A DNA stretch of 64,000 nt from Anaerolineaceae bacterium (GCA_002702065.1 NZXX01000012.1:186001-250000); one strand, 5' to 3'. Positions 1 through 9,527 are shown, numbered from the stretch's first letter. Numbers and translations: made by a program. Notes: generated by a model not told the origin, from the letters alone.

Positions 1-1052
1 CGCCGTCGCCGCCAGTTGCGCCAGCGTTCGCCGACATTGGGTGCCGCCAGTGCGACCAGGACCACCAGCGCGCTGACCAGCCGGACATCGGTCGCTTCCA
101 GATGGAGGGCCGCAAATACCCAGGCGCGCGAAACCTCGAAGACGATCATACCGATGGTCGCCGCCACCACCGCCTGGCCCACCGACCGGGGCCGCAGCAG
201 CACTTCACCGATCATCACCGCCGCCAGCCCGCGAACGATCATGCCAATGCCCATCTGCACATCGGCAAAACCAAGCTGCTGCACCGCCAGCCCGCCGGCG
301 ACGCCGCACAGCCCGTTCGAGATCATCAGGCCGATGAGCACCATCGCCCGGTGATCGACCCCCACTGCGCGGATCATCTGGCTGTTTTTGCCCGATGCAC
401 GCAGGGCCAGGCCGATTTCGGTATGCAGAAACCAGTTGAGCACCAGCAGGGCGATGATGACGACCACGCCGAACACCAGAATATCAACCAGATTGTTCGA
501 CTGCCGCCGCATCTCGTCGCCCAGGGTGTTGACGACAAATTCGCGCATCGGGTCTTCGTAAGGGGTCAGAATGGTGCGCTCGGTTAGCAGCGGGATATTG
601 CTGGTGCCCATGATGCGCAGGGTGATGGTGAACGCACCGGTCAGCACGATGATGCTGGCGAGCAGACCCTCGATCTTGAACAGGATGTGGATCAGCGCCG
701 TGACCAGCCCGGTCAGCGCCCCGGCGATGAATGCAGCCGGCAGGGCCCATTCCGCCGCGATGCCGCTGGTGATCATCACTGCGGTGACGGCGCCCCCAAT
801 CGGAAAGGAGCCATCCACCGATAAATCCGGGAAGTTGAGCACCCGGAACGACAGGTAAACGCCCACGCCGACCAGCGCCAGCGCCAGCCCCTGACCAATC
901 GCCCCGATGTTGACGTTCGACACGTTCATCAACGCGCCGGTCAGGATGAGCAGGATGATTAAGCGCAGGCCAAACGAGGTCGTCAGAGGGAAACGGACAG
1001 GCTGCTTGACGTTTTTGGCGGACGCGGTACTCTGGGTTTCGCGAACAGTCAT
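1..1052 (-). CDS. ABC transporter permease, COG4120-like (truncated by window edge)
   Basis: Reading leftward from the ATG at 1052, the frame is open to base 1, giving about 350 residues with no stop, so the gene is cut by the window edge. The protein starts MTVRETQSTASA and then has many hydrophobic helices. A stretch near residue 75 reads FPDLSVDGSFPIGGAV, which is characteristic of the COG4120 permeases of the TrpXYZ / uncharacterised ABC uptake systems (BPD_transp_2 fold). These work with a COG2984 periplasmic binding lipoprotein and an ATPase, neither of which is in the window; they may lie beyond the left edge. The substrate cannot be told from the permease. The next gene to the right is divergent, with 86 bases between them. 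Confidence 0.8.
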   Translation of the reverse strand, partial: MTVRETQSTASAKNVKQPVRFPLTTSFGLRLIILLILTGALMNVSNVNIGAIGQGLALALVGVGVYLSFRVLNFPDLSVDGSFPIGGAVTAVMITSGIAAEWALPAAFIAGALTGLVTALIHILFKIEGLLASIIVLTGAFTITLRIMGTSNIPLLTERTILTPYEDPMREFVVNTLGDEMRRQSNNLVDILVFGVVVIIALLVLNWFLHTEIGLALRASGKNSQMIRAVGVDHRAMVLIGLMISNGLCGVAGGLAVQQLGFADVQMGIGMIVRGLAAVMIGEVLLRPRSVGQAVVAATIGMIVFEVSRAWVFAALHLEATDVRLVSALVVLVALAAPNVGERWRNWRRR

Positions 1053-1138
1053 AAGTCGGCAACAATGTGTTTGAAATAACGCTTTGAGTGTATTCGGGAA
1101 ACGCATGTTTTGCCACAATTGAAGGGGATAGGTCCGGC

Positions 1139-1942
1139 ATGGCACAGATTACCAGCACCCGCAATCCGCGCGTTGTCGATGCCCGCAAACTTGGCCAGCG
1201 CAAATACCGGCAGGAGCAGGGGCGTTTTGGCGTGGAAGGGCTGCAATTGCTCGGCATGGCGCTGGATGGTGCCGTGCAGCCGGATACGGTGTTTTATTGC
1301 GAGGCGTTATTTCGGGGCGAAACCGCGCCGCTGCTGCTGGCCCGCTTCGAGCAGGCCGGGGCTGACCTGATTGATGTGTCGCCAGAGGTGCTGCAATCGC
1401 TGTCCGACCGGGATACGTCGCAGGGGATTTTTGCGACATTTCATTTGCCGGATGCGGCGTTGGATTCACTCAACCTGACACCGGATGCGCTGGTGATTGT
1501 GCTGGACCGGCTGCGCGACCCCGGCAACGTCGGTACGATTTTGCGCACGGCGGATGCCGTCGGCGCGGCGGCGGTGATTGCGCTGGCACCGGGGGTGGAC
1601 CTGTATGACCCGAAAACAGTGCGCGCCAGCATGGGGTCGCTGTTCAACCTGCCGGTGATTCAGACCGCAGACCCCAATCACTTATTCCAGCATACAGCCA
1701 GTGCCGGGTTAAAGACGATTGGCGCGGATGCGGGTCGCGGCCAGATGTGGACTCAAATGAGCTGGCAGGGGGGCATGGTCCTGGTACTGGGCAACGAAGC
1801 ACAGGGCCTGTCGGATGATCTGCCCCCCTATATCACTGATTGGGCTGCACTGCCGATTTACGGCAAAGCCGATTCGCTCAATGTGGCGGTTGCGGGCGGG
1901 GTGATGATGTATGCCTGGGCCGCCGCCAACCGACCGGATTAA
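1139..1942 (+). CDS. SpoU/TrmH-family RNA 2'-O-methyltransferase
   Basis: A 267-residue SPOUT methyltransferase that probably transfers a methyl group from AdoMet to a ribose 2'-OH in rRNA or tRNA. The N-terminal half (to about residue 110) looks like the substrate-binding domain. The C-terminal half carries the three SpoU motifs: LRDPGNVGTILRTADA, then LVLGNEAQGLS, then LPIYGKADSLNVAVAGGV, which together form the knotted AdoMet site. I chose the ATG at 1139 because a GAAGGGGA ribosome site lies just upstream and the protein then begins MAQITSTRNPRVV, as in family members; an in-frame ATG at 1088 would add an unlikely tail. The 3' end overlaps the convergent lipid kinase gene by 4 bases. The exact target nucleotide is not predictable. 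Confidence 0.9.
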   Translation: MAQITSTRNPRVVDARKLGQRKYRQEQGRFGVEGLQLLGMALDGAVQPDTVFYCEALFRGETAPLLLARFEQAGADLIDVSPEVLQSLSDRDTSQGIFATFHLPDAALDSLNLTPDALVIVLDRLRDPGNVGTILRTADAVGAAAVIALAPGVDLYDPKTVRASMGSLFNLPVIQTADPNHLFQHTASAGLKTIGADAGRGQMWTQMSWQGGMVLVLGNEAQGLSDDLPPYITDWAALPIYGKADSLNVAVAGGVMMYAWAAANRPD

Positions 1943-2841
1943 TCCACGTTGCCATTTTCCGGCACCAGCACATGCAGTGCATGGTGCAGTACGCGCACCG
2001 TCAGCGGTGTCTGGCCCTGTTCATCGCCATCAATCGAGTAGTCTCTTGGTTGTTCGGTTTCGACGTGAAACTCCTTGCCACGCCAGTGCGTCAGACCGGG
2101 CGGCACATCATCGCTTTCGCCGAGCGCCAGCTGGTTAGCGGCAGCCGCCAGCACGCTCCCCGTATCTTTGACGACAAAGGCATCCAGCACCCCATCACTG
2201 GCACTGACATTGGGCGTAAACTTGAGGCCAAGCGCCCCCAGTTCGTTATGGTTGGTGACAATACAGGCGATGCCCTCGGCTTCAATCTGCTCCCCGTCGA
2301 TGGTCAAGCGAAACTGAATTTGCTCCGGTTGCCCGAATGCCTGTAACCCGGCGAGGACATAGGCCAGCAGCCCAAAACGATCCTTGAGTTCGCGGTTGGC
2401 TTGCTGGGACACACGGGTCGACATGCCCACATCGGCCCGCAGGATAAACGTGAAGTCGTTGGCTTCGCCCAGATCAATGGGTTCAACCCGGCTGGTGAAG
2501 ATCGTCCGGACTGCCGAGGGCAGGTCGAACGGAATGCCGAGGCCCATCGCCAGCGCATTGGCGGTGCCACCCGGCAGTACCGCCATCGGCACCCCCGTGT
2601 TTGCCAGCCCACGTGCCACTTCGCCCTGCGTGCCATCGCCACCATACGCCGCGACGAGATCAACCCCTGCGTCGGCTGCGGCTTTCGCCAGCCGTTCGCC
2701 ATCACCTTGATCGTGGGTGATGCTGACGTCCCAGTGCAAGTCATATTCTTTGAATATATCATTGAGCGTGTTCAGAATCGGCTCGTTGTTGCCTGCTGCC
2801 GGATTAACAATTACCTGAATGCGTTGATATGCGGTTTCCAT
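1939..2841 (-). CDS. Diacylglycerol/lipid kinase family protein (YegS/DgkB-like)
   Basis: A 300-residue kinase of the DAGK-catalytic fold. The N terminus has the phosphate loop IQVIVNPAAGNNEP, and the nucleotide-binding motif GGDGTQGEVARGL follows, with the downstream VLPGGTANALAMGLGIP segment that is diagnostic of the family. Relatives phosphorylate diacylglycerol or other membrane lipids with ATP at the inner face of the membrane. I start at the ATG at 2841 because AGGGA precedes it by about five bases; a GTG at 2859 would add six residues. It is divergent from the thioesterase gene and converges on the SpoU gene with a 4-base overlap. The lipid substrate is not determined by sequence. Confidence 0.88.
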   Translation of the reverse strand: METAYQRIQVIVNPAAGNNEPILNTLNDIFKEYDLHWDVSITHDQGDGERLAKAAADAGVDLVAAYGGDGTQGEVARGLANTGVPMAVLPGGTANALAMGLGIPFDLPSAVRTIFTSRVEPIDLGEANDFTFILRADVGMSTRVSQQANRELKDRFGLLAYVLAGLQAFGQPEQIQFRLTIDGEQIEAEGIACIVTNHNELGALGLKFTPNVSASDGVLDAFVVKDTGSVLAAAANQLALGESDDVPPGLTHWRGKEFHVETEQPRDYSIDGDEQGQTPLTVRVLHHALHVLVPENGNVD

Positions 2842-2874
2842 CTTTTCCCTGACCACCACAAACGGACACGGTAA

Positions 2875-2883
2875 TGCTACAAT
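2875..2883 (+). promoter_or_regulatory. Extended -10 promoter element before the thioesterase gene
   Basis: TGC followed by TACAAT (TG at 2875, hexamer 2878-2883), 33 bases before the thioesterase ATG. No good -35 is visible, as expected for an extended -10 promoter. The same TGCTACAAT string occurs before the Uma2 gene at 60167. Confidence 0.5.
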
Positions 2884-2915
2884 CTAGCAGGCGAATCAGC
2901 AATATCGGAGCCAGT

Positions 2916-3788
2916 ATGCCGGTTATTACGACCACTGAATTCACCGTGCGCGCCTACGAGTGCGATGCCTATGGTCACCTCAATAATGCGCATTATCTGC
3001 GCTACATGCAGGAAGCGGCGTTCGAGGCGTCGGCGGCGGTGGGTTACCCCACAGACCGTTATGTGCAGATGGGTCGCTTGTGGCTGGCCCACGAAACCGA
3101 GATCGAATATTTGCAGCCCCTGTACGCGGGGGATACGGTCGAAGTTCGGACATGGGTGGCGGATTTTCGGCGGGTGCGGTCGCTGCGGCGCTACGAGTTC
3201 CGCCGGGCCGGGGATGATACCCTGATCGCGCAGGCCACCACCGACTGGGCCTATCTGGACAGTCAGACGGGCCGCCCGGTGCCTGTTCCTGACGCGGTGA
3301 TCGCGGCGTATGCGGGTGACGATCCTATCGAGCAGCATCCTCGGCAGACATTCCCGGTGCCACCGCCAGCACCGCCAGGGGCCTTCACGCTGCACCGACA
3401 GGTCGAATGGCGCGATATTGATGGCGCCCATCACCTGAACAACGCCGCTTATCTGAACTATATCGAAGACTGTGCCATCCATGCTGCCGCTGCCCATAGC
3501 TGGCCGATGGCGCGCTGGCAGGCGATTGGGGTGGCGATGGTCGCGCGCAGCCATCGCATCGTCTATCATCAACCGGCCCTGCTGGGCGAAGATCTGGCGA
3601 TCACGTCGTGGCTGTTCGACGCCCGGCGCTTTTCGGCTATGCGCCATTATATGATTCAACGCACCTCAGATGACGCGCTGGTCGCTCAGGCGCGTACCCT
3701 GTGGGTGGCGGTCAGCACGGATACCCATAAACCGGTGCGCCTGCCGGAGGGTATGCTGGACGATTTTGCAGGCCATGTTGCGCCATAA
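2916..3788 (+). CDS. Acyl-CoA/acyl-ACP thioesterase, double hotdog
   Basis: A 290-residue protein made of two fused 4HBT hotdog domains. Each half begins with the same signature: YECDAYGHLNNAHYLRYM near residue 12 and WRDIDGAHHLNNAAYLNYIE near residue 165. The D-x-x-x-H-x-N-N pattern is the catalytic and helix-start motif of FatA/YbgC-type thioesterases, which hydrolyse acyl thioesters. Both halves keep the aspartate, so both may be active. The ATG at 2916 follows a CGGAG site; an in-frame start at 2874 lies before the promoter element and is unlikely. The preferred acyl chain is unknown. It is probably transcribed alone, or with the epimerase gene that starts 89 bases later. Confidence 0.85.
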   Translation: MPVITTTEFTVRAYECDAYGHLNNAHYLRYMQEAAFEASAAVGYPTDRYVQMGRLWLAHETEIEYLQPLYAGDTVEVRTWVADFRRVRSLRRYEFRRAGDDTLIAQATTDWAYLDSQTGRPVPVPDAVIAAYAGDDPIEQHPRQTFPVPPPAPPGAFTLHRQVEWRDIDGAHHLNNAAYLNYIEDCAIHAAAAHSWPMARWQAIGVAMVARSHRIVYHQPALLGEDLAITSWLFDARRFSAMRHYMIQRTSDDALVAQARTLWVAVSTDTHKPVRLPEGMLDDFAGHVAP

Positions 3789-3877
3789 GTTACCCACAAT
3801 CTTCATGCGATTCCCACGTGGTTCTCATGAAGCTGTTTCATAGTAGTGACAGTGGCAACGAATGGGTGGGGAAACTC

Positions 3878-4720
3878 ATGCGCGTGCTGATAACAGGCGG
3901 CAGTGGACTGATTGGCGTTCGTCTGTGTCAATTGCTGAAAAAAGATCATCATGAGCTGATTGTCCTCAGCCGTGATCCTCAAACGGCTGCCGATCATCTG
4001 CCAGCGGGCGTCCAGGTCCGCTGGTGGGATGGCGCTACGCCGCAGGGATGGGGCGATCTGGTCAACCGCGAGACAGTCTTCATCAATCTGGCTGGGGCCT
4101 GCGCCATCAGCGGCTTGTGGTCGCCAGATCAGGCTGAGGCCGTGCTCGAAAGCCGTCTGGCTGCTGCCGACGCCATCGCTGAAGCGGTGGATGCTGCGCC
4201 CGAAAAACCTTACCTGCTGCTTCAGGCCTCGTCGGTCGATTATTATGGCGACGGTGGCGACGATATGCTGATCGAAGAAAGCCCGGTTGGTGATGACTGG
4301 CGTGCCCGGCTGGTGGCCCAGTGCGAGGCAGCGACCGCCGATATACCGGTACGGCAGTTGTGGCTGCGTCTTGGGATGGTACTGGACCCGCATCGGACGG
4401 TGCTACCGGAGCTGTTGGGTGGGGATGGACAGTGGATTTCGTGGGTGCATAATGACGACGTGGCGCGGGCCATCCGCTTTTTGCTGGCCAAAGAAAACGC
4501 GTCCGGTCCGGTCAATCTGGTCGCACCGTATCCGGCAACGGCGGCCTGTTTCCGCCGCGCTCTGACCGAAATCCGCCATGCCACGACCGCAGTGCCGGTT
4601 GCACTGGTCCATACCGCGCTTCAGGAAAGCCAGCGCGTGCTGCCCCAGAAGCTGACCATGCTGGGATTTCCATTCTTCTTTGAGGATGCCGAAGACGCAC
4701 TCCGCGCTCTGAGCCTGTAG
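3878..4720 (+). CDS. TIGR01777-family epimerase (SDR39U1 / YfcH-like)
   Basis: A 280-residue extended short-chain dehydrogenase/reductase. The N-terminal dinucleotide-binding loop MRVLITGGSGLIGVRLC is intact, the SVDYYGDGGDDML segment carries the family YYG site, and the C terminus ends in the typical FFFEDAEDALRAL tail (DUF1731-like). Members bind NADP(H); their substrate is unknown. I chose the ATG at 3878 because GGTGGGGA lies six bases before it and the Rossmann strand begins there; a start at 3818 would add 20 residues unlike the family. The next gene is convergent, 15 bases away, with no recognisable terminator. Confidence 0.85.
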   Translation: MRVLITGGSGLIGVRLCQLLKKDHHELIVLSRDPQTAADHLPAGVQVRWWDGATPQGWGDLVNRETVFINLAGACAISGLWSPDQAEAVLESRLAAADAIAEAVDAAPEKPYLLLQASSVDYYGDGGDDMLIEESPVGDDWRARLVAQCEAATADIPVRQLWLRLGMVLDPHRTVLPELLGGDGQWISWVHNDDVARAIRFLLAKENASGPVNLVAPYPATAACFRRALTEIRHATTAVPVALVHTALQESQRVLPQKLTMLGFPFFFEDAEDALRALSL

Positions 4721-4735
4721 TGCCGCCTCACTCCG

Positions 4736-6508
4736 CTAATCGGCGGATATATTCTCCTCAGTCGGGTGATGGCTAGCATCGGCATCATTCGGAATCTGGT
4801 TGCGTGCTTGCAGGCTGGCCCGCAGCTGATCGTAGCTGATACCATAGCGCACGGCGATTTCGCGGGCATAGCTGCGGCCCATCGGTGGGCTGGGCACAAT
4901 GCGATAGGTGCGCCGTGCGATTTCACCATCAGCCCCCCGTTCAACTGACACCATTGACACCAGACTGATGACTTTGCTCTCGCCCTCCGTTTCAGCATTG
5001 ATTTCGTCGGCATCGGCGGCCAGTTCGTGCAGATGCGTGGCGAAGATCGCCCTCGCCCCCAGCAGCCGCACCACCCGGACAATATCACGAGCCAGATACA
5101 GGCTTTCACCCGCGCTGGTACTGGCCAGCGATTCGTTAAACAGGATCAGGCTGTAGCGCGTGGCATGGGCGAAGATGTCGCTCAGGCGGCGGGCTTCTTC
5201 ACCGAGCCGTCCTGTTTCGAGGTCGGGGCGTTCTTCGGTAGCGAAGTGCGTGAAAATCGCATCGACCGGACTCATGCAGGCACTGGCGGCTGGCACAAAC
5301 AACCCGGCCTGCATCAGAATGTGCGCCAGCCCGATAGCCTGCGTGTAGGTGGTTTTGCCACCCCGGTTGGGGCCAGTCAGGATAAAGATGCGGCCTTCGT
5401 CGCCGAAGTTGACGTCATTGCCCACAATTTCCGCCTGCAAGTCGCGGGGGCGATACAACGGGGCCGACCGCAGCGCGAGGTTGAGGTTGTACAGCCGGGA
5501 CAGCGTGCCTACCCGCGCTTCCTGCGAGGCGATTTCTGGCCGGCACACAGGCAGGCCGCAGTCCTGAAGATGGCGGATCAGCCGGTGTGCACCCAGATAG
5601 AAGGCGATTTCATCCTGCAAGGACACCAGCAGACGGCCATTCACCCGCACAAATTTGCGCAGCGCCTGGGCGATCGGGTGGCAGACCTGATCCATCACAT
5701 CGGCCAGGTCTTTGAACAGCGGATGCATCAGTGGGTTGTCGTTGTTGGGCAGCCGAACGGTATATTCGCCCAGCGCGGCATTGCGTGACTTTGCTTTGTG
5801 CAGCGGGCCGATCCCTTCGGTTGCGGTGGGATTTTCGCCGTTGAAGCCCAAGAGCCGGTTAAAAAAGGACAGCATGTCGCCGGTGAAGCGTGTCGTGTTA
5901 ATTGACAGCAGGGTCGCCTCGACCGGGCGCAGCTGGCTATCCAGATTTACGCCTATTGTGATGCTTCTGATCCCGCGAATGCGTTCCAGCATTTCCGGCA
6001 GTTCCGCTTTCAGGTCATGAAAGATCTGCTCGCGGGCGATTTCGGCGACCATGTCACGCAAGGCACACAACGCTTCGGATTTCAGCGCGCCGCCGCAGGC
6101 TGTCAGGGCGGCGTTGAGGTGATCGACACAGACAATATAATTTTCGAGTTCGCTCAGCCTCCAGGCCACCTTGCGCAGTTCGCTCTGTTCCCACTGGGGC
6201 TGAACCATGTAGCCCTCCAGCACCGTGATAATCGACAGGGCTTCTTCCAGAGTCGATACCAGCTCAGGCGTGCGCAGCAGGTCTTCCAGCACATCCAGCC
6301 GGTAATTTAATACTCTGGCGTCGATGACGGGGCGCAGCAGCAGATTTTGGATGCCCTGGCGAAAACGGTTTTCGATGCTGAGGATGTCGATAATTGGGTC
6401 GAGGTTGAGGTCGGCGGTGTAATAGGTTTCTTCGGCTGTGGCGGCGCGCCGGTCGAGGGGGTCGGTCCATAACAAGCTGACCCCATAGGGGGTTGTGGCA
6501 GATGTCAT
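4736..6508 (-). CDS. MutS-related ATPase without the mismatch-recognition domain
   Basis: A 590-residue protein that holds the MutS core (helical lever and clamp, about residues 30-330) and the ABC-type ATPase domain, but no N-terminal mismatch-binding or connector domain. Walker A is GPNRGGKTT (G379 onward). The Walker B position reads LILFNESLAST, so the usual DE pair is NE; the glutamate is kept. The ATHLHELA switch histidine is present. Similar FNES-type MutS relatives exist as a subfamily whose role is not mismatch repair in any proven way. Canonical MutS is about 850 residues and MutS2 about 780 with a Smr domain; neither extra part is here. The gene stands alone, leftward. A DNA structure or recombination role is a guess from the fold. 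Confidence 0.82.
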   Translation of the reverse strand: MTSATTPYGVSLLWTDPLDRRAATAEETYYTADLNLDPIIDILSIENRFRQGIQNLLLRPVIDARVLNYRLDVLEDLLRTPELVSTLEEALSIITVLEGYMVQPQWEQSELRKVAWRLSELENYIVCVDHLNAALTACGGALKSEALCALRDMVAEIAREQIFHDLKAELPEMLERIRGIRSITIGVNLDSQLRPVEATLLSINTTRFTGDMLSFFNRLLGFNGENPTATEGIGPLHKAKSRNAALGEYTVRLPNNDNPLMHPLFKDLADVMDQVCHPIAQALRKFVRVNGRLLVSLQDEIAFYLGAHRLIRHLQDCGLPVCRPEIASQEARVGTLSRLYNLNLALRSAPLYRPRDLQAEIVGNDVNFGDEGRIFILTGPNRGGKTTYTQAIGLAHILMQAGLFVPAASACMSPVDAIFTHFATEERPDLETGRLGEEARRLSDIFAHATRYSLILFNESLASTSAGESLYLARDIVRVVRLLGARAIFATHLHELAADADEINAETEGESKVISLVSMVSVERGADGEIARRTYRIVPSPPMGRSYAREIAVRYGISYDQLRASLQARNQIPNDADASHHPTEENISAD

Positions 6509-6601
6509 GAAACTGCCCTCGCAACCATATTTTCAATAATGGATACAACCATTCGATTACACTCCAACAATAAGCCTATTTTCGAGTGTGAGTATAAACG
6601 A

Positions 6602-7909
6602 TTATGCCGATAATTGTAACAGCTTTCGTTGCTGGTACGTGGTCCACAGGCTGGATAGTGTCACCCCGGCAAAGACCCACCAGATAACCATCGTGGGGAA
6701 GATATAACGTGGAATAGCATCCAGCACCAGATGAAGCAGCGTGGTGTAGACGATGAATCCGATCAGCGGCAGAATTAATCGCCAGCGCCGTCGCAGCAGC
6801 CACATCCCGATCAGCCCCAGCAGCAGCCCGGCATAATGAAAGCCGTACAGCGCCAGTTTGGGCCAGAAACCGGGCGCGGTAGTCAGGTTAATAAGCCCGC
6901 TGACTGTGCGGTCCGCCTGCAACCAGCCGCCGACCAGCTCTTTGATCCCGGCACCGCCGAACAGCAATGTCCCATGTGGCTGGGCATAGGCCCCAAGTAG
7001 ATCACCGACGCGATGAAAGACATAGCCCAGCGGGTCGCTGCTGATGACATTGGTTGTCGCCTGCCGATATATTTCCTGTTGTATGCCAACATCTGAAGGT
7101 AACTCGCCTTCGATACCCGCATCCTCAACCAGATTGCGGTCCACTTGTTCAGGGCCTTCCCAATCGGTTGCCCCAATGTAGAGGAAGGCGGCAAAACCCT
7201 CAGCAGCAATGACAAAGCGGTTCCAGTGAACAAGGTTATGCACAGTCCAGGTGGAAACGACACAGACATAAACAAGCAACAGCGCCGCGCTCCTGCGCAG
7301 GGCAACACGCCAGTTATTGACGAGCCATAGGTGAATCATCAGCCCCAAAGGGAAGACCAGCATGACTGCCCGTGTCAGCGTAGCCAGCCCGAACAACGCG
7401 CCATCGAGTGCAAACCATGTCCAGTGCGCTTTTTGAGGCCTGACTTGAAGCTCGGTGTACAGCCACAGGCCAGCAGTCAGAAGGAAAATATAGAGTGTTT
7501 CTGTCACGATCAGTGCTGCTTCAAGGATGAAAATTGGCGACACGGCTAATGCGGTTAGTGTCACGAACCCGGCGGCCAAGCTGCCGCTGATGAGATAACT
7601 GAGGCGGTAGGCGAAGAAGCAAATAGCTGTGCTGAGCAGGGCCTGGGTGATGCGAATAGCGATAATGGCTGATGCGCCCGGCAGCAGTTGTTGCCACACA
7701 CCGTTAAAGATCAGATAGAGTGGGGCTGTGGGCAGCGAGATTTCCGAATAATCGAAGCCACTGACAAGGTTGTGGCCCATTTGCAAATAGAGCCAGCTAT
7801 CGTTGCCCTGATTTTCGAAGACGGACGTAGGCTCTTGCGACAGACCATAGATCAACCGCACGATAAATGCGGCCAGCAGCAAAATGAACAGCCCGTACTT
7901 ATAACGCAT
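6602..7909 (-). CDS. GT-C fold glycosyltransferase-like membrane protein (ArnT/PMT type)
   Basis: A 435-residue multispanning protein with about ten hydrophobic helices. The first loop after helix 1 carries NQGNDSWLYLQMGHNL, which resembles the acidic lumenal loop that in GT-C enzymes (PF13231, GT39/GT83) binds the metal and lipid-phosphate sugar donor. These enzymes transfer a sugar from a polyprenyl phosphate to protein, lipid or glycan outside the membrane. It follows the next GT-C gene with only three bases between stop and start, so the two are co-transcribed and probably work in the same pathway. Donor and acceptor are not predictable. The N terminus MRYKYGLFILLLAAFIVRL is a clean first helix. 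Confidence 0.72.
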   Translation of the reverse strand: MRYKYGLFILLLAAFIVRLIYGLSQEPTSVFENQGNDSWLYLQMGHNLVSGFDYSEISLPTAPLYLIFNGVWQQLLPGASAIIAIRITQALLSTAICFFAYRLSYLISGSLAAGFVTLTALAVSPIFILEAALIVTETLYIFLLTAGLWLYTELQVRPQKAHWTWFALDGALFGLATLTRAVMLVFPLGLMIHLWLVNNWRVALRRSAALLLVYVCVVSTWTVHNLVHWNRFVIAAEGFAAFLYIGATDWEGPEQVDRNLVEDAGIEGELPSDVGIQQEIYRQATTNVISSDPLGYVFHRVGDLLGAYAQPHGTLLFGGAGIKELVGGWLQADRTVSGLINLTTAPGFWPKLALYGFHYAGLLLGLIGMWLLRRRWRLILPLIGFIVYTTLLHLVLDAIPRYIFPTMVIWWVFAGVTLSSLWTTYQQRKLLQLSA

Positions 7910-7912
7910 CTT

Positions 7913-9469
7913 CTAGTCCGCCTCGAAATCAAAACCATACAGTTCAACGTTGATGGCTGGTAAATCTACCAACGGTACAAAACGAGGATCAGTTTCCGCT
8001 TTTTCAAACAGCGGGTCCAGTGCAGGACGTGCCGGGGGCATCATCAGATAATCCACCTGATAACGTTGTGCCACTTCGAGTATGGTGTCTCGGTCTTCCA
8101 TCGGGATAACAACCGATTGAATATCAAAAAAACGCAGCATAAATGGGTCCTGTGCCATCAGAATAATCTGTTCATCATCATTTGCATCCCCAAGTTCGCG
8201 CGCTGCATCGGCGACCGTCTGCATATATTGCAGGTAGGTTCCGACAAAGCGTATGTCACTGCGCACCATTTCAACCGCGTTGGCTGCCATGAAGCCCAGC
8301 CCAAGCACGCAAACCAGTACCAGAATTTGCCGCCGGGGAATCGCTGTTTCAAGCAGATAAGCCCCAAGAGGAATCAATAATGGAACCAGACTCAGGTAAC
8401 TCTTTTTGAAACTGCCTCCCTGGTTGGCGATGGGTGCCAGCGTGGTGTAAAAGACGTAGCTCCCACCCAGCAAAATGATCGCCGGAGCCAGCGTGAGTAA
8501 CCGCTGCCGATCTCGGGTGATCATCAGCCAGACCAGGCCACCAAACATGATGACCGGTAGGAATACATCCAGTGTGATATACATGGTTTTGATGCTGGCC
8601 GCTATCTCGAACAGCCGCTTTGCCACAATCTGGGTGATGGATTGCGCTTCCAGCAGGGTCTGAAAATTGAAGTCCCGACCATAGGCATAATGATCGCGAA
8701 AATCAACCAGGAAGAACAGGCGGCTGAGGTTGGGAACGACCGGCGAGCCGCCAACCTGAATGTTTCGAATTAACCACGGCGAAGCAATTATCAGGGCGAC
8801 GACGGGCACCAGCAGCAAGCGCCACGTATTTTTCTTGATTTGCTGCCGGTCCATAATCGTGTAAATCACCACAGTAACGACGAACATGGGCACCAGCAGC
8901 AGATTATCACCCCGCGTGAGGTAAGCCAGCCCGGCAGCTATACCCGATAAAAGGAACAACCAGCCTTTCGATTGACGTAACCCTTCTGTCAGGGCCAGGA
9001 TGGTGATCGCCAGAAAGAGCGTATTAGGTATGGTTGTATCGGTACGTACCGAATTCAGAACAAATTCAGGCAGCACCGCAGCCGCACCCGCCGCAAACAG
9101 GCTGGTCGTTTTGCCGCAACCCAACTGGCGCGCAGCCCAGTAGGCACACACAGGCAGTAAACTACCCAGCAGCGTAAATGGCAGAACCGCCACCGGCACC
9201 GACATGTTGCCAGTGAGCTGCATCGGGATAGCTGCCAGAATTGCGCTGAATGGCATCCAGAAATCTTCGGGGTGCACCAGCGTCGCCGGCGGGTTGTAAA
9301 ACTGCCAGATATAGTCAATGGTAAATCCCTGACCGTTGATGAGGCGCAGGGCTAAATTGTAGTAATGGTTCGGGTCACCAATTCCGGGGTGTTCAACAAA
9401 TATCAGGAGAGCCAGACGCAGGATTAGCGCAAACAGACATATGAGCAGAAGGTGGGTGTAACGTTTCAT
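7913..9469 (-). CDS. GT-C fold glycosyltransferase-like membrane protein
   Basis: A 518-residue multispanning protein of the same GT-C type as its downstream neighbour. After helix 1, the segment HPGIGDPNHYYNLALRLINGQGF carries the acidic DPNHYY loop; a soluble region of about 120 residues closes the C terminus. I start at the ATG at 9469 (MKRYTHLLLICLFALILRL), which begins directly with a membrane helix; an in-frame start at 9526 would lie upstream of the likely transcription start. It is first in a two-gene operon. The pair probably decorates an extracytoplasmic glycan or protein; this is inferred from the family, not seen. Confidence 0.72.
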   Translation of the reverse strand: MKRYTHLLLICLFALILRLALLIFVEHPGIGDPNHYYNLALRLINGQGFTIDYIWQFYNPPATLVHPEDFWMPFSAILAAIPMQLTGNMSVPVAVLPFTLLGSLLPVCAYWAARQLGCGKTTSLFAAGAAAVLPEFVLNSVRTDTTIPNTLFLAITILALTEGLRQSKGWLFLLSGIAAGLAYLTRGDNLLLVPMFVVTVVIYTIMDRQQIKKNTWRLLLVPVVALIIASPWLIRNIQVGGSPVVPNLSRLFFLVDFRDHYAYGRDFNFQTLLEAQSITQIVAKRLFEIAASIKTMYITLDVFLPVIMFGGLVWLMITRDRQRLLTLAPAIILLGGSYVFYTTLAPIANQGGSFKKSYLSLVPLLIPLGAYLLETAIPRRQILVLVCVLGLGFMAANAVEMVRSDIRFVGTYLQYMQTVADAARELGDANDDEQIILMAQDPFMLRFFDIQSVVIPMEDRDTILEVAQRYQVDYLMMPPARPALDPLFEKAETDPRFVPLVDLPAINVELYGFDFEAD

Positions 9470-9505
9470 GAGTTGCCAGATTCCATCTGCGCGGCAAGAT
9501 GGGCC

Positions 9506-9527
9506 ATTATAGCGATGGACTTCCATC
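9506..9527 (-). promoter_or_regulatory. Promoter -10 and adjoining dyad before the GT-C operon
   Basis: On the minus strand TATAAT lies at 9511-9506, 37 bases before the ATG at 9469. Directly upstream, at 9514-9527, is GATGGA-CT-TCCATC, a dyad with 6-base arms in the spacer, where a repressor could sit. Confidence 0.45.

Noticed and set aside
6540..6600. ACACTC / GAGTGT inverted repeat upstream of the MutS-like gene
   Set aside because: Six-base arms with a long spacer are too weak to support a site.
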